From an uncultured Ulvibacter sp. (lineage in GTDB: Bacteria; Bacteroidota; Bacteroidia; Flavobacteriales; Flavobacteriaceae): a stretch of DNA of 64,000 nt. The notes under the pieces were generated by a model. The model had not been told where the DNA came from and made no database searches. It saw nothing but the letters and a program-made list of their open reading frames with translations. The DNA lies in NCBI GenBank assembly GCA_913063405.1, contig CAJXZB010000008.1:1-64000 (forward strand), given 5' to 3'. Made by a program: the position numbers and the translations under genes. Shown here one piece after another: positions 1 to 9,150 of the stretch (its first letter is position 1; each line of letters starts with the position of its first letter).

Positions 1-203
1 CAAGTACAAGTATTGTTAATTTGACATCTGTAGAGGTTATCGAAACAGTAGCGATTTACAATATGTTAGGTCAGAAAGTAATTGATCAAGACATTGATGC
101 TACGACTTCTGAAGTTAATGTATCTCAACTAGCAACTGGAACTTACTTAATGAAAGTTTCTGTTAATGGTCAAGTAGGTACTTACAGAATTCTTAAGCAA
201 TAA
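1..203 (+). CDS. C-terminal end of a T9SS-secreted protein (partial)
   Basis: Only the last ~67 codons are in the window; the frame is open from base 3 and no start is visible. The residues form a type A T9SS C-terminal sorting domain: a strand with IYNMLGQKV, then SQLATGTYLMKV, ending in YRILKQ. In known type IX systems this domain directs export across the outer membrane and is then cleaved. The function of the passenger is not visible. A strong hairpin terminator follows 37 bases after the stop. Confidence 0.85.
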   Translation, partial: STSIVNLTSVEVIETVAIYNMLGQKVIDQDIDATTSEVNVSQLATGTYLMKVSVNGQVGTYRILKQ

Positions 204-240
204 GAATAGTTATCTAAGACAGATAGTCTGTTTAAATACT

Positions 241-277
241 AAAGCCGTTCCAATTAAAATTGGAGCGGCTTTTTTTT
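241..277 (+). terminator. Intrinsic terminator after the T9SS cargo gene
   Basis: Two 15-base arms (241-255 and 258-272) pair with one G:U and a very short loop and run into a tract of T. It ends transcription of the upstream cargo gene. The next gene's -7-like box begins only 4 bases after the T-tract. Confidence 0.85.
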
Positions 278-280
278 GAT

Positions 281-288
281 TATATTTG
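281..288 (+). promoter_or_regulatory. TAnnTTTG -7 promoter box for the glycosyltransferase
   Basis: TATATTTG matches the Bacteroidota -7 consensus exactly and ends 4 bases before the ATG at 293, giving a nearly leaderless transcript if used. No clear -33 TTG was seen at the usual spacing, partly because the terminator occupies that area. Confidence 0.4.
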
Positions 289-292
289 CCCG

Positions 293-1294
293 ATGGAACT
301 AAGTTATTCTTTCATTATTCCTGTATATAATCGTCCCCAAGAAATAAAGGAACTTTTAGAGAGTTTTACAAAGCTTGAGTATTCTGAAAGCTATGAAATC
401 GTAATTGTTGAGGATGGCTCTTCGGAAAAATCTGAAGACATAGCAGTAACTTTTTTAGAAGAACTTTCAATATCATATTACTATAAGGAAAATTCAGGAC
501 CAGGGGCTTCCAGAAATTATGGAATGCAACGAGCCAAAGGAAATTACTTCATTATACTGGATTCAGATTGTTTGTTGCCGCCACACTATCTTAAAACCGC
601 CAATGATTTTTTAGCTGCAAATTTTCATCATTGCTATGGTGGAGCGGATGCTGCGCATTCTAGTTTTACTCCACTTCAGAAAGCGATTAATTATGTGATG
701 ACGTCGTTTTATACTACTGGAGGAATTCGAGGTAATGAAAAGAGTATTAGTAATTTTGAACCTAGAAGCTTTAATATGGGTATTTCCAAGGAGACCTTTT
801 CAAAGACTGAAGGATTCGCAAAGATTCACCCAGGTGAAGACCCTGATCTTTCGCAGCGCATTTTAAAGCAAGGGTTTAGCACGACCTTTATTCCAAATGC
901 ATTTGTTTATCATAAACGTCGTATTTCTTGGAGAAAGTTTTACACTCAAGTAAAGAAATTTGGAATGGTACGTCCCATTTTGAACAAATGGCATCCACAG
1001 GCTTCCAAGTTGACTTTTTGGTTTCCAAGCTGTTTTGTGCTATTTACTTTGGTTTCGGCAGCACTCTCAATCTTTTATCGATGGGAATTTCTTATACCAT
1101 TACTTGGTTATACAAGCGTACTATTTTTAGATTCGTCGTTCAAAAATAAAAGTATCTATATAGGACTTCTTTCGATCATGGCACTATATATCCAGTTCTT
1201 TGGCTATGGATTGGCGTTTCTTAAATCAACCTTTTATATAAAGTTATTAAAGAAAGATCCCGAGAAGCAGTTTCCAAATTTATTTTTTAAGTAA
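293..1294 (+). CDS. Family 2 glycosyltransferase, membrane-associated
   Basis: A GT-A fold glycosyltransferase of 333 residues. The N-terminus SFIIPVYNRP is the nucleotide-sugar binding strand, VEDGSS follows near residue 47, and LDSDC near residue 88 is the DXD-type metal site. PGEDPDLSQR in the middle is the usual acidic acceptor-site motif. The last ~80 residues contain two or three hydrophobic segments, so the enzyme probably sits on the inner membrane and transfers a sugar to a lipid-linked acceptor. I chose ATG 293 over an upstream in-frame TTG because that TTG lies inside the terminator and the GT fold begins directly after ATG 293. Donor and acceptor are unknown. Confidence 0.85.
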   Translation: MELSYSFIIPVYNRPQEIKELLESFTKLEYSESYEIVIVEDGSSEKSEDIAVTFLEELSISYYYKENSGPGASRNYGMQRAKGNYFIILDSDCLLPPHYLKTANDFLAANFHHCYGGADAAHSSFTPLQKAINYVMTSFYTTGGIRGNEKSISNFEPRSFNMGISKETFSKTEGFAKIHPGEDPDLSQRILKQGFSTTFIPNAFVYHKRRISWRKFYTQVKKFGMVRPILNKWHPQASKLTFWFPSCFVLFTLVSAALSIFYRWEFLIPLLGYTSVLFLDSSFKNKSIYIGLLSIMALYIQFFGYGLAFLKSTFYIKLLKKDPEKQFPNLFFK

Positions 1295-1320
1295 TTTTAA
1301 GTATTCTCTAATAATTTAAT

Positions 1321-2271
1321 ATGTCCAATCAGTTTAAAAATCCTTTTAAGAGTACCAAGCTGAAAGCCTTTTTCTTTTTTCTGGTGCTGGCAACTTTCTT
1401 TTGGGCGCTAACCAAGTTTTCCAGACAATATACAGCCACAGTAGAGGCTTCTATATTTTATGTGAATATTCCGGGTAATACTTTAATAACAGATGACAAC
1501 CTCAAAGAAATAACTTTTGATCTTGCAACTAATGGGTTTGAATTTCTATTTTATAAACTTAAAAGACCAAGAATCGATATTGATGTAAGGCGCTATTATT
1601 CTGAAGGTGACACACAGGTGATAGTTTTAGAGAGTGAATTAATAAAATTGATTTCTTCCCGCCTTAATGCCGATTTAGCAGTAAGGAATCTTTCAGTAAA
1701 AGAACTTGCAATAAAGTTAGATGGAATTATTTCAAAGAAGATTCCGGTAAAAGTTAAAACAGATTTTAGTTATAAAGATGGGTTTAGACCATTGGATAGT
1801 TTGAAAGTGATTCCAGATTCCATTGTTTTATATGGACCTTCGATCTATTTGGAAACGATAGATTTTGCTGAAACGAAAACCTTAACCGGTAAAAATTTGG
1901 ATAAATCTGTTTCTAAAACGGCAATCATAAGTAGTTTTGAAAATAGAAAAGTCACTTTTGATCCGAAGGAAGTATTGGTTTCGATAACTGTAGCAGAATT
2001 TTCTCAAAAGGAAATTAATCTTCCCATAGAATTGATAAATGTTCCTCAGGGAATCATTGTCAAGTTGATACCAAATACCGTGAAATTGACGTTTAATGCT
2101 TCAGTTGCGGATTTCAGAAAGATTACGGATAAGGACTTTAAAGTGATTTGTGATTATGATCAACGAAACGAGGACGAGAATTTTATGATTCCTAGGCTGG
2201 TCGAAAGCTCCAATCGAGTTATAAATATAGAGTTTGATACAAAAAAAATTGACTACTTAATTTTTAAATGA
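1321..2271 (+). CDS. YbbR-like domain protein
   Basis: A 316-residue protein with one N-terminal membrane anchor (about residues 15-33, FFFFLVLATFFWALT) followed by extracytoplasmic beta-rich YbbR-like repeats. In Firmicutes the YbbR protein CdaR regulates a diadenylate cyclase; no such cyclase is visible here, so a regulatory role is not inferred. It overlaps coaE by ATGA (2268-2271), so the two are translationally coupled. The order glycosyltransferase, YbbR, coaE, histidine kinase is, from memory, common in flavobacteria. Confidence 0.8.
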   Translation: MSNQFKNPFKSTKLKAFFFFLVLATFFWALTKFSRQYTATVEASIFYVNIPGNTLITDDNLKEITFDLATNGFEFLFYKLKRPRIDIDVRRYYSEGDTQVIVLESELIKLISSRLNADLAVRNLSVKELAIKLDGIISKKIPVKVKTDFSYKDGFRPLDSLKVIPDSIVLYGPSIYLETIDFAETKTLTGKNLDKSVSKTAIISSFENRKVTFDPKEVLVSITVAEFSQKEINLPIELINVPQGIIVKLIPNTVKLTFNASVADFRKITDKDFKVICDYDQRNEDENFMIPRLVESSNRVINIEFDTKKIDYLIFK

Positions 2272-2843
2272 AAGTAATAGGACTTACAGGAGGTATTGGA
2301 AGTGGTAAAACCACGGTAGCAAATATGTTTAAGGATTTGGGGGTTTCCGTGTATATTGCCGATGATGAGGCTAAGAGATTGGCAAATAGTTCGAAGGTGA
2401 TTAGAAATAAACTAACACAGTTGCTTGGGCATTCGGCTTACGTCGAGGGAAACCTAAACCGCAAATTCGTTGCGAATCTTATATTCAATGACCCAAAGCT
2501 ATTGGCAAAGGTAAATGCCATTATTCATCCTAAGGTGGCGTCCCATTTTAGGAGATGGGTTCGAAGGCAATCTGGAAATTATTGTATTAAAGAGGCTGCA
2601 ATTCTTTTTGAAAATAGTGGATATAAGGACTGTTATCTTACCATTCTTGTAACAGCACCTATTGAGGCTAGGATTAAAAGGGTCATTGATAGAGACAATA
2701 CAACCATTGAAGCTATTCGAGATCGCATGAATAATCAATGGCCAGATGAAGAAAAGGTGAAATTAGCGGATATTGTGATTGAAAATTTAGATCTGATTAC
2801 AACTTTAAAAGAAGTTAAAAAAATACATAATACCCTTCGTTAA
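2268..2843 (+). CDS. coaE: Dephospho-CoA kinase
   Basis: Last step of coenzyme A synthesis: ATP-dependent phosphorylation of the 3'-hydroxyl of dephospho-CoA ribose. The protein has 191 residues, normal for CoaE. It opens with the P-loop GLTGGIGSGKTT (residues 5-16), followed by the DDEAKRL substrate segment, IIHPKV, and an RxxxRD lid region near KRVIDRD. The start overlaps the end of the YbbR gene. No lesion seen. Confidence 0.95.
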   Translation: MKVIGLTGGIGSGKTTVANMFKDLGVSVYIADDEAKRLANSSKVIRNKLTQLLGHSAYVEGNLNRKFVANLIFNDPKLLAKVNAIIHPKVASHFRRWVRRQSGNYCIKEAAILFENSGYKDCYLTILVTAPIEARIKRVIDRDNTTIEAIRDRMNNQWPDEEKVKLADIVIENLDLITTLKEVKKIHNTLR

Positions 2844-2918
2844 ATAGTCCATTTTATTGCGATTCTTTCATTTTGTTAACATTTGGTTAAATGGACTTAG
2901 CCGTAAATGTTAAAATAC

Positions 2919-2926
2919 TATTTTTG
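2919..2926 (+). promoter_or_regulatory. TAnnTTTG -7 box before the histidine kinase
   Basis: TATTTTTG ends 4 bases before ATG 2931. The 87-base gap after coaE supports a separate promoter for the two-component operon, with an extremely short leader. The -33 element is not convincing. Confidence 0.4.
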
Positions 2927-2930
2927 AGCT

Positions 2931-4493
2931 ATGAACAAAAAGCTGTTTGCACTTCTTATTGCACTTATGACGCTGTCCCTTTTAGGGATCATTTTTGTTC
3001 AAGGATATTGGATCTCGAACTCATATAAAGCTAAGGATGATCAGTTCACTTTTCATATACAACAGATACTTACTGCTACTTCGCGAGAAATACAATTGAG
3101 AGAGGTTGATTATTATTATGATATTTATGATGGTTATATTGAAAGCGTTGGAGAGCCGGATAACGTGAGCATGAGCGAATTGATATACAAAATCAGTGAT
3201 GAGAAAAGTGATGAGACCTATATTTTTTCTGACGGAATTTTACAAGAAGATTATAAGCTGTCTTCTAGTTTTCTAGATACTGAAATAGATAGTATTCAGT
3301 TTAAAAAACTAACCAATAGAAGAATTACAACAAAAATAGGTTCTGGTCTCGACGGTACGAACAAGCCTCAAACAACAATGAAATCATTTACACGATTGAA
3401 AGACTATGAACGCAGTCAGTTTGAGAAGGCCTTTAGCAATATTTCTGCTAAAACCCCTATTCATAAAAGAGTTTCTGGAAGGGATATAGAAGAGTTGATT
3501 TCTAATGAATTAAAAGCTAGAAACCTTAACTCAAAATTTGAATATGCCGTCTATAGTAATAAGTTAGCTACGAAAGTTCGATCCAAAGAATTCGACTTAG
3601 ACCCTGAGACAACATATAGTGTACCTCTTTTTGTGAACAAGGATATGAATGCGTCCTATCAACTGTATGTGAATTTTTCTGAAAAAGAAAAAGTAGTTCT
3701 TAATTCGATCATAGGAATGGCAATGCTTTCATTAACCTTTACGGCCGTTATTATTCTTGCATATGCCAGTGCCTTGTCGCAAATTTTTAAACAACGACAA
3801 ATCTCTCAAATTAAGACAGATTTTATAAATAATATGACGCACGAATTCAAGACGCCAATTGCCACTATCAACTTGGCTCTGGATGCTTTGAAGAATCCAA
3901 AAGTCAAGAATGACAATGAATTTTTAGGAAGGTATTTAGGAATGATTCGTGAAGAGAACAGGCGAATGCACGCACAAGTGGAGAATGTATTGCGAATTTC
4001 TAAGCTTGAAAAAAATGAGATAGATGTTCCCAAGGAGCGTGTAAAACTGCACGAGATTATTGACGACGCAATAACACATGTCAGTCTTATAGTAGAGGAT
4101 AGAGGTGGTTACATCAACACACATTTTGATGCTCAAAAATCCTCAGTACTTGGGAATGAATTGCACCTCACGAATGTTATTGTGAATATATTAGACAACG
4201 CCATAAAGTATACTGAAGGCGTTCCAAAAATTGACGTGTATACAGAAAATGCTAAGAATAGCATCATCATGAAAGTTTCAGATCAGGGGATGGGAATGAG
4301 TAATGCAGTTCAGAAGAGAATATTTGAAAAATTTTATAGAGAACATACAGGAGACATACATAACGTAAAAGGACATGGCCTTGGTTTGGCATACGTAAAG
4401 CGTATTCTAGACGATCACGATGCACAAATTTATGTGGAAAGTGAAAAAGATAAAGGAAGTGCTTTTATCATAAAATTACACTTAATATCTTAA
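2931..4493 (+). CDS. Sensor histidine kinase (RprX-like)
   Basis: A 520-residue inner-membrane kinase. Transmembrane segments lie at about residues 7-29 and 260-282, bounding a ~230-residue periplasmic sensor region that matches nothing I recognise. The DHp helix has the phospho-acceptor His in MTHEFKTPIATI, with the N box NILDNAIKYTEG, G1 DQGMGMS and G2 GHGLGLAYVKR of the HATPase domain following in order. It is 3 bases from the response regulator gene, so they are an operon. The pair resembles the Bacteroides RprX/RprY family; the signal is unknown. Confidence 0.9.
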   Translation: MNKKLFALLIALMTLSLLGIIFVQGYWISNSYKAKDDQFTFHIQQILTATSREIQLREVDYYYDIYDGYIESVGEPDNVSMSELIYKISDEKSDETYIFSDGILQEDYKLSSSFLDTEIDSIQFKKLTNRRITTKIGSGLDGTNKPQTTMKSFTRLKDYERSQFEKAFSNISAKTPIHKRVSGRDIEELISNELKARNLNSKFEYAVYSNKLATKVRSKEFDLDPETTYSVPLFVNKDMNASYQLYVNFSEKEKVVLNSIIGMAMLSLTFTAVIILAYASALSQIFKQRQISQIKTDFINNMTHEFKTPIATINLALDALKNPKVKNDNEFLGRYLGMIREENRRMHAQVENVLRISKLEKNEIDVPKERVKLHEIIDDAITHVSLIVEDRGGYINTHFDAQKSSVLGNELHLTNVIVNILDNAIKYTEGVPKIDVYTENAKNSIIMKVSDQGMGMSNAVQKRIFEKFYREHTGDIHNVKGHGLGLAYVKRILDDHDAQIYVESEKDKGSAFIIKLHLIS

Positions 4494-4496
4494 ATT

Positions 4497-5213
4497 ATGG
4501 AAACAGAAAATAAAAAAATCTTACTCGTAGAAGACGACCCAAATTTTGGTACGGTACTCAAAGATTACCTTGCCATGAATGATTATAATGTGACCCATGC
4601 CAAGAATGGAATGGAGGGTTTTGAAAAGTTTAAAAAAGACGATTTCGACCTTTGTATTCTTGATGTGATGATGCCATATAAGGATGGTTTTACATTGGCT
4701 AAAGAAATTCGTGAAAAGAACTCAGAGGTGCCAATTATATTCTTAACCGCTAAGGCAATGAAAGAGGATGTAATGAAAGGTTATAAGGTGGGAGCGGATG
4801 ATTACCTTAATAAACCTTTTGATAGCGAAGTGCTTTTAATGAAGATTAAAGCCATTATCCAGCGTAAGGCGACAGACTCTATCGCCGATAGCAAGCAGTT
4901 CGAGTTTGTTGTTGGAAATTTCCACTTGAACTCGAAGTTACGTTTCCTTACCTATAAAAAGGAAAGTCCAATTAAACTTTCTCCTAAAGAGAATGAACTA
5001 TTGCGCATGTTAGCATTGCATAAGAATGATTTAATGCCACGCGAACTGGCATTGACCAAAATATGGCGAGATGATAATTATTTCACCTCTCGTAGTATGG
5101 ATGTGTATATTGCAAAACTTCGTAAATACTTAAGTTTAGATGATGGCGTTGAGATCATCAATATCCATGGAGAGGGCTTCCGTTTGGTCGTAAAAGACGA
5201 GGTGGACAACTAG
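4497..5213 (+). CDS. OmpR/PhoB-family response regulator (RprY-like)
   Basis: A 238-residue regulator. The receiver domain has acidic VEDD at residues 11-14, the phosphorylated Asp56 in LCILDVMMP, T in FLTAKA and K in LNKPF. The C-terminal winged helix (about residues 135-235) includes LSPKENELLRMLALH and SRSMDVYIAKLRKYL. It is co-transcribed with the upstream kinase, which should phosphorylate it. Targets cannot be read from the window. A hairpin terminator follows 20 bases after the stop. Confidence 0.92.
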   Translation: METENKKILLVEDDPNFGTVLKDYLAMNDYNVTHAKNGMEGFEKFKKDDFDLCILDVMMPYKDGFTLAKEIREKNSEVPIIFLTAKAMKEDVMKGYKVGADDYLNKPFDSEVLLMKIKAIIQRKATDSIADSKQFEFVVGNFHLNSKLRFLTYKKESPIKLSPKENELLRMLALHKNDLMPRELALTKIWRDDNYFTSRSMDVYIAKLRKYLSLDDGVEIINIHGEGFRLVVKDEVDN

Positions 5214-5233
5214 TTTGAGAATATATAAGTGTT

Positions 5234-5260
5234 AAAAACGCTCTTCTTAGGGCGTTTTTT
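5234..5260. terminator. Bidirectional terminator between response regulator and miaA
   Basis: Arms AAAAACGC (5234-5241) and GCGTTTTT (5252-5259) flank a 10-base loop. A-rich and T-rich sides let it act on both strands, as expected between convergent genes. The miaA stop codon lies inside the loop. Confidence 0.75.
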
Positions 5261-6161
5261 CTTTTATAAAGGAAATTATTTCTGAAGGAACCACGGCATA
5301 ATCAAACCAATGAATCAGTTCGTTCTTTCTGAACCAAGTTCCTTGTCTTTTGGCAAATCTTCTTGTATTCTTTTTTATCTCCGCGATGGCTTCTTCCTTG
5401 CTTAGTGTTCCTTCAAAATAGAGAAAGAGCTCTCTGTACCCTACCGTTTGTAATGCATTTAAATCTTTGTGCGGCAATAATTCCTTTGCTTCCTTTACCA
5501 AGCCTTCGACTACCATAATATCTACACGTCGATTAATCCGATCATAGATTAATTCTCTTTCGGCAGTTAATCCAATATATAGGGTGTCAAAATTTCTATT
5601 ATTTTTTTCTTTATTGAGGAAAGAGGTATAAGGTTTTCCAGAACTTCGAAAAATTTCAAGTGCACGTATAACGCGATGTGGATTATGTATGTCAGTTTTC
5701 TGAAAATAGTCAGGATCCATTTCTTTTAATTCTCTTTGAAGAGTTTCGATTCCGCTATATTTTAATTCTTGATTTAGCTGTTCTCTTATACCTGAAGCTA
5801 CGTCTGGAAATTTGTCCAATCCTTTTACAATGGCATCAACATACAACCCAGAACCACCAACCATCACCACGACGGAATGTTTCAGAAATAATTCTTCTAA
5901 TAATTGAACGGCCTCTTTTTCAAAATCTCCTACGCTATAATTTGTAAAAACACTCTTTGTCTGTATAAAATGATGCTTGATTTTAGCAAGTTCTTCCGAA
6001 GAAGGAACAGCGGTTCCAATTCTCATTTCTCTATAGAATTGTCGTGAATCTGCGGAGAGTATTTCGGTAGAAAAAGCCTTAGCAATTGCAATTGCTAAAG
6101 TTGTCTTTCCAATCGCTGTGGGACCAACAACACAAATGAGTAATGGTTTTGTAGAAGGCAT
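5247..6161 (-). CDS. miaA: tRNA dimethylallyltransferase
   Basis: Adds a dimethylallyl group from DMAPP to N6 of A37 in tRNAs reading UNN codons. At 304 residues it has normal MiaA length. Visible motifs are the P-loop GPTAIGKTTLA (residues 13-23), LSADSRQFYREM with the DSRQ signature, VGGSGLYVDAIVKGL, and NPHRVIRALEI. The start ATG overlaps the stop of the potassium channel gene by one base (TAATG), so the two are translationally coupled. Confidence 0.95.
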   Translation of the reverse strand: MPSTKPLLICVVGPTAIGKTTLAIAIAKAFSTEILSADSRQFYREMRIGTAVPSSEELAKIKHHFIQTKSVFTNYSVGDFEKEAVQLLEELFLKHSVVVMVGGSGLYVDAIVKGLDKFPDVASGIREQLNQELKYSGIETLQRELKEMDPDYFQKTDIHNPHRVIRALEIFRSSGKPYTSFLNKEKNNRNFDTLYIGLTAERELIYDRINRRVDIMVVEGLVKEAKELLPHKDLNALQTVGYRELFLYFEGTLSKEEAIAEIKKNTRRFAKRQGTWFRKNELIHWFDYAVVPSEIISFIKEKTP

Positions 6162-7009
6162 TAGGAGACCTTTTCTTCCGTATTGTGAGGATGTAAATCC
6201 TTACCACATCGATGGCAGAATGCTGCGTCATCTCTGTGTTTTTCTGAACCACAATTATGACAAGCTTGAGTGTTTACATGTACATAGTCATTACCTCTAG
6301 CATATTCTGCACTTACAATGCCAGTAGGCACCGCGATAATTCCATAACCCATAATCATAATTATACTCGCAATAAGTTGCCCGAGAGGAGTCGCCGGTGA
6401 AATGTCTCCATATCCCACAGTGGTTAGCGTTACTATAGCCCAATATACGCTTCTAGGAATACTAGTAAATCCACTATCTTCCCCTTCAATTAAATACATC
6501 AAAGTTCCTGCAATGATCGAAATAATAAGCACAGCAAAGAGAAAAATTAGAATTTTTGCTCGACTGTGTAGCAATGCTCGGCTAAGTTTATTCGATTCAC
6601 CAACGTAACGAGTTATCTTTAATATTCTAAAAATTCTCAATAGACGAAGAGCTCTAACTGTCAATAAGTAGTTGCTTCCCACGAATATAAAGGATAAGTA
6701 TAGCGGAATGGTCGATAAGAAATCTATAGCTCCATAAAAACTAAAGATATAGTTGAACGGCTTCTTAACAGTAATGATGCGAGCGATATATTCGAAAGTA
6801 AAGAAGATAGTAATTACCCATTCGCCAATGTATAGTAGTTTGTGATATTTCTCATCAATCCAACTTACGCTTTCCATCATTACAAAAACGACACTAAGAA
6901 GGATAAGAACTAGCAACACAATATCAAAAACCTTCCCCGCTGGAGTATCGGCCTCATAGATAATTTCGTGGAGTTTACTTCGCCAATTGCTTTTTTGAGA
7001 GGGTTTCAA
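6161..7009 (-). CDS. Voltage-gated-type potassium channel with C-terminal zinc ribbon
   Basis: A 282-residue ion transporter-family membrane protein. It has six predicted membrane segments, an S4-like helix with regularly spaced Arg (VRALRLLRIFRILKITRYVG), and a pore loop with the K+ filter TLTTVGYGD. After the last helix a short tail carries CHNCG and CHRCG pairs about 18 residues apart, a zinc-ribbon arrangement that probably binds Zn in the cytoplasm. The start is TTG at 7009; I found no in-frame ATG before residue 44, which would remove the first helix, so TTG is preferred. It is coupled to miaA by a one-base overlap. Confidence 0.88.
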   Translation of the reverse strand: MKPSQKSNWRSKLHEIIYEADTPAGKVFDIVLLVLILLSVVFVMMESVSWIDEKYHKLLYIGEWVITIFFTFEYIARIITVKKPFNYIFSFYGAIDFLSTIPLYLSFIFVGSNYLLTVRALRLLRIFRILKITRYVGESNKLSRALLHSRAKILIFLFAVLIISIIAGTLMYLIEGEDSGFTSIPRSVYWAIVTLTTVGYGDISPATPLGQLIASIIMIMGYGIIAVPTGIVSAEYARGNDYVHVNTQACHNCGSEKHRDDAAFCHRCGKDLHPHNTEEKVS

Positions 7010-7053
7010 CAGTATATTTCTTTTTTTCTTTATATAAATGTAAACAAGTTTCT

Positions 7054-8433
7054 CTAATTAACTGTGTTTGGCAACAATTTTACCGTTTTTAGAACTTTGT
7101 TTCTTCTTAGATAATTCTGAATTATATGTTGCGCATCCCTATTGTTCTGCATGGGATTAATAATTGATTTCAAAACCTCCGCATTGTTGATTTGATAGTT
7201 CAAATTATAAAAACCAAAGCCTTTATATTGTCCATTTTCAATTAGGATTACGGAACGCTCCTCAATATCTCGTCCCTTGTCAATAATAAGCATATGTTGA
7301 TTTTCATAGCTGTATTTTTTAAGAAACCCTGCTACTCGTTCATTATATGGTCCAGGAGCTTCTTCTTGTACACAAGCACCGTGACACTCTTTTATGCTAT
7401 GTAGAAAACAACTGTTCTTCGTTTCGTATAGCCCTGTTAATTTTTGACATAGTTGATGTTCCTCGGTAATTTTAAAAAGGGAAGACTTAGCCTGCTGAGA
7501 ATTAGTATATGTGGTAATTGCTTTTTTTCGGCCATCCGCTTTTTCAATTTTCAGATTCATGTAGCCCTTATCATCTTCAAAAGATGAAAGCTGGTAACTA
7601 TAAAGTGTTTTCCGAAGAGCTCTATTATATACAGGTTTGTTCTGCTTTATCTCTTCGCTCTCCTTTAACTGCGCGATGAGATCGTTACCCGTCTCTTCAT
7701 AGGTAACTGCGGTCACCTCTAATTGGATACGCTTAGATTTTCTATTATCATTGGTGAAATGCTGTGTAAGACGCTTCTTAATATTCTTACTTTTACCGAT
7801 ATAGATAATCGTTCCGTCCTTGCGATGCATATAATAGACTCCCGTAGATGTAGGTGCCGTCTTTATAATATCGATCAATTTTGGCTCGAGTTGTCGCTTA
7901 GGATCTTTTTTTATTAAATTCTGAATAATCTCTTTGGAGGTATCTTTTAATAGGAGTAGTTTGAAAAGAGTGACCGTAGCTTTTGCATCACCCTGTGCAC
8001 GATGGCGGTCACTCAACGGAATTCCCAGTGTACGCACCAGTTTTCCCAAACTATAGGAAGGAAGGTCTGGAATCAACTTCTTTGATAATTCGACAGTACA
8101 AAGAGTATTAAGGTTAAATTCGTATCCTAGGCGATCAAATTCGGTGGTAAGAATTCGATTATCAAATTGTGCATTATGAGCCACAACGGTGCAACTATCT
8201 GTGATTTCAATAATTCTTTTGGCTACCTCATAGAATTTGGGCGCGTTCCGAAGCATTTCAGAGTTAATCCCCGTAAGGTTTACTACAAAAGGCTGAATAG
8301 GACGTTCGGGATTAACTAGGCTACTAAATTGATCTACAATTTTATGACCGTCAAAACGATATATAGCAATCTCTGTGATTCCTTCTTCATTATATTTCCC
8401 GCCTGTAGTTTCTATATCTAAAATTGCGTACAA
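7054..8433 (-). CDS. DEDDh exonuclease fused to GIY-YIG nuclease domain
   Basis: A 459-residue protein. Residues 1-170 are a DnaQ/PolIII-epsilon-like 3'-5' exonuclease (DIETTG, VAHNAQFDNRIL, HRAQGDAKAT). Residues ~195-280 are a GIY-YIG domain as in the UvrC N-terminus (GVYYMHRKDGTIIYIGKSKN), followed by a UvrC/Cho-like region with conserved Cys and His. The probable role is DNA repair or processing; the architecture is a known bacterial family. The start is TTG 8433, because the exonuclease strand MYAILDIETTGG begins at once and no ATG fits. Confidence 0.88.
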   Translation of the reverse strand: MYAILDIETTGGKYNEEGITEIAIYRFDGHKIVDQFSSLVNPERPIQPFVVNLTGINSEMLRNAPKFYEVAKRIIEITDSCTVVAHNAQFDNRILTTEFDRLGYEFNLNTLCTVELSKKLIPDLPSYSLGKLVRTLGIPLSDRHRAQGDAKATVTLFKLLLLKDTSKEIIQNLIKKDPKRQLEPKLIDIIKTAPTSTGVYYMHRKDGTIIYIGKSKNIKKRLTQHFTNDNRKSKRIQLEVTAVTYEETGNDLIAQLKESEEIKQNKPVYNRALRKTLYSYQLSSFEDDKGYMNLKIEKADGRKKAITTYTNSQQAKSSLFKITEEHQLCQKLTGLYETKNSCFLHSIKECHGACVQEEAPGPYNERVAGFLKKYSYENQHMLIIDKGRDIEERSVILIENGQYKGFGFYNLNYQINNAEVLKSIINPMQNNRDAQHIIQNYLRRNKVLKTVKLLPNTVN

Positions 8434-8479
8434 ATTGCTTATCTAAAATTATTAAGTTACTAGTTAAATCTCTTCTAAG

Positions 8480-9136
8480 TTACGAATAATTACGTGTTCC
8501 AAATATCGAACTTCCCACCCGCACCATTGTGCTTCCGTTTTTTATGGCCAAGTCATAATCTGCACTCATTCCCATAGATAGAACAGACAAATTGTAGGTT
8601 TGTTTAAATTGGTCATAGGGCTTTTTTAACGTCTGAAATTCGGACTGAAGTTGCTCCACGTCATTTGTGAAAGTCCCCATTCCCATGAGTCCAACTATTT
8701 TTATATTCTGAAGGCCTTGAACCTCTTCCGAAGCCAATAAACTGGCAGCAGTAGCTCCGTCCAATCCAAACTTACTCTCTTCAGCTGCTATCTTTATCTG
8801 AAGGAGACACTTGATCACTCGATCGTTCTTCTTGGCCTGCTTGTTAATTTCTTTGAGTAGTTTCAAACTATCCACGGCGTGAATCAAACTCACAAAAGGA
8901 GCCATATATTTCACCTTGTTTGTTTGCACATGTCCAATCATATGCCACTGAATATCCTTTGGCATTTCCCGCCATTTGGATTCCATCTCCTGGATCTTAT
9001 TCTCTCCAAAAATACGTTGTCCACTTCCGTAAGCCTCCATCAACTCACGTACAGGCTTTGTTTTTGACACAGCCACCAAAACCACCCCTGGAGGCAATTG
9101 GCTTTTAACATTTTTTAAATTTTCTGAAATACTCAT
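8480..9136 (-). CDS. YggS/PLPBP-family pyridoxal phosphate-binding protein
   Basis: A 218-residue TIM-barrel protein of the YggS family, which carries pyridoxal 5'-phosphate and helps balance B6 vitamers and amino acids; no catalytic activity is established for the family. The PLP lysine is in VAVSKTKPV (about residue 25), followed by FGENKIQE, WHMIGHVQTNK, LMGMGTF, LSMGMSADYDLAI and VRVGSSIFG. It lies 14 bases after the DUF1015 gene, so they are probably co-transcribed. Confidence 0.93.
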   Translation of the reverse strand: MSISENLKNVKSQLPPGVVLVAVSKTKPVRELMEAYGSGQRIFGENKIQEMESKWREMPKDIQWHMIGHVQTNKVKYMAPFVSLIHAVDSLKLLKEINKQAKKNDRVIKCLLQIKIAAEESKFGLDGATAASLLASEEVQGLQNIKIVGLMGMGTFTNDVEQLQSEFQTLKKPYDQFKQTYNLSVLSMGMSADYDLAIKNGSTMVRVGSSIFGTRNYS

Positions 9137-9150
9137 TGCTATTTCTCGAT

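Noticed and set aside
2882..2885. TTTG upstream of the histidine kinase as its -33 box
   Set aside because: It lies 33 bases from the -7 box, whereas ~19-20 is usual; the same holds for the 59641 box (32 bases).
7054..8433. Exonuclease/GIY-YIG fusion as a novel nuclease
   Set aside because: The DnaQ-like plus UvrC-like architecture is a known bacterial family, so not reported as new.
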